From Sphaeroforma sirkka (lineage: Eukaryota; Opisthokonta; Ichthyosporea; Ichthyophonida): a stretch of DNA of 27,500 nt. The first letter of the stretch is position 1; every line of letters begins with the position of its first letter. The notes beneath the pieces were generated by a model that worked only from the letters and a program-made list of their open reading frames with translations, did not search any database and was not told where the DNA came from. The stretch lies in NCBI GenBank assembly GCA_001586965.3, contig LUCW03000323.1, positions 40,001 to 67,500 of the forward strand, written 5' to 3'. The position numbers and the translations under genes are program-made. Below, in pieces: positions 27,428 through 27,500 of the stretch.

Positions 27428-27500
27428 GTAAGAGTCGTAGATCATACTAAAATTGGTTGGTAAGGGTGCTTGTTCTACGATAATCATCGGAACTACTTGA

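Overview
This window is nuclear DNA from an intron-rich eukaryote. Four protein-coding genes can be assembled from exons that keep frame across GT..AG introns. Gene content (an animal-type TMEM87, a selenoprotein K with an in-frame UGA, a Rab escort protein, and a zeta-toxin-fold kinase of a kind I associate with fungi and protists), introns of about 130-500 bp, and abundant TA/CA microsatellites suggest a unicellular relative of animals, for example an ichthyosporean. That placement is inference; no rRNA or other marker gene is present.

Layout. 1-1875: microsatellites, one unrecognised exon-like stretch (298-441), and otherwise nothing assignable. 7972 to 1876 (minus): Rab escort protein, 10 exons, 618 aa. 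7973-9351: spacer with A-rich runs and a GC-rich patch. 9352-12803 (plus): selenoprotein K; exons 2 and 3 are firm, exon 1 is tentative. 12804-14887: spacer with an unidentified basic ORF on the minus strand and a diverged array of roughly 100-bp repeats. 20373 to 14888 (minus): TMEM87 homologue, 10 exons, 517 aa. 20374-21580: spacer. 21630 to beyond the right edge (plus): zeta-toxin-fold P-loop kinase, 7 exons and 300 aa visible. Its first intron is 4 kb and mostly low-complexity AT-rich sequence.

The genes alternate in direction: REP and SelK diverge, SelK and TMEM87 converge, TMEM87 and the kinase diverge. Three of the four products have known or expected roles in the endomembrane system (Rab prenylation, an ER selenoprotein, a Golgi membrane protein). 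I see no sign of co-regulation, and the grouping may be chance.

The other main theme is microsatellites. Most of the long introns owe their length to TA or TA/CA arrays. Most long open frames over these arrays (Tyr-Ile, Cys-Val or Thr-His repeats) are artefacts and are not annotated as genes. Nothing here looks like a previously undescribed multi-gene system. The most rewarding loci are the UGA-containing SelK, the eukaryotic zeta-fold kinase and the intron repeat architecture.
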